From Reticulitermes speratus (Eukaryota > Arthropoda > Insecta > Blattodea > Rhinotermitidae), in NCBI GenBank assembly GCA_021186555.1, contig JAJKFL010000007.1, positions 29,107,177-29,171,176 of the forward strand: DNA of 64,000 bases, in the 5' to 3' direction. The notes below the pieces were generated by a model. It was not told where the DNA came from, searched no databases, and saw only the letters and a program-made list of their open reading frames with translations. The position numbers and the translations under genes are program-made. Below are positions 63,837-64,000 of this stretch, in pieces (positions within the stretch are counted from its first letter, which is position 1; each line of letters starts with the position of its first letter).

Positions 63837-64000
63837 CTGGTATGCAGACATTCTTTTATCTATAATTCTGACAGGCATGGCACTTCTTAATTCTAAGAGC
63901 TTCTCAAAATTTAGCATCAGATACTTACACCAACAGTCAGTAAGCTTGGAAGAAGTTTCTAACAGAGTTTCATATGGACAACAGAATAAGTTACTTACAA
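63837..64000 (-). CDS. Copy B: upstream exon-like frame (cut by window end)
   Basis: Homologous to 27508-27744. The open frame carries SKLTDCWCKYLML and FEKLLELRSAMPVRI, and stops just before the OTU start in a different phase, as in copy A. The 5' part lies beyond the window. Confidence 0.45.

Noticed and set aside
57843-64000. Bacterial contamination as the source of the giant frames
   Set aside because: Copies lie between insect SINEs, mariner, RTE and gypsy elements with no bacterial neighbours, though a chimeric assembly cannot be fully excluded from sequence alone.

Overview
The window looks like nuclear DNA of an insect. It is A+T rich and packed with transposons of kinds common in large insect genomes: RTE-like and jockey/CR1-like non-LTR elements, tRNA-derived SINEs, PIF/Harbinger, mariner and an errantivirus/gypsy-type LTR element. 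It also has spliced genes with canonical GTAAGT/CAG borders and no bacterial-style operons. A polyneopteran host (cockroach, termite or relative) is my best guess, because the RTE and SINE families look familiar from there; this is inference.

The most striking content is a family of giant, nearly intron-free genes on the minus strand. Each protein has, in order, an OTU-type cysteine protease, a central region with degenerate ankyrin repeats, a zincin-like HELTH metallopeptidase motif, a NACHT (STAND) ATPase, and a long array of 42-residue ankyrin-type repeats. Copy A lies at about 19.7-27.7 kb and is broken by three single-base-class frameshifts. Copy B lies at about 57.8-64.0 kb, with an open frame of 1758 codons before its array frays; its 5' side runs off the window. 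Copy C is a relic at about 33.4-36.7 kb, split by another repeat. A and B also share an upstream exon-like frame, and a flank downstream of each gene (about 13.0-15.5 kb and 48.7-49.3 kb). The A and B loci therefore look like two copies of one larger duplicated segment, later invaded by different transposons.

Layout: 0-10 kb has no convincing gene and carries MITE-like, SINE and fold-back repeats. 10-15.4 kb holds two related non-LTR elements, the second inserted into the duplicated flank and itself carrying a nested fragment. 16-19.3 kb is a nearly complete RTE-like element. 19.3-27.7 kb is copy A. 28-33 kb holds SINEs, a MITE and a 94-bp-arm palindrome containing a hammerhead-ribozyme-like core. 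33.4-36.7 kb is copy C. 37-41 kb holds retroelement fragments and a second hammerhead-like site. 41.2-45.6 kb holds two PIF/Harbinger-related elements, one with an apparently intact two-exon transposase and an opposing MADF/BESS gene interleaved with it. 46.7-47.6 kb is a short RTE-like insertion with a perfect 16-bp target duplication. 49.7-50.5 kb is a palindromic mariner derivative. 51.4-56.9 kb is a decayed gypsy element, followed by an internally deleted mariner that abuts copy B.

Most genes here are mobile-element genes. The NACHT/ankyrin family is the only candidate host or horizontally acquired gene family. Its layout (ubiquitin-directed protease, metallopeptidase, nucleotide switch, repeat sensor) suggests an intracellular sensor/effector, but function is inferred from domains only.
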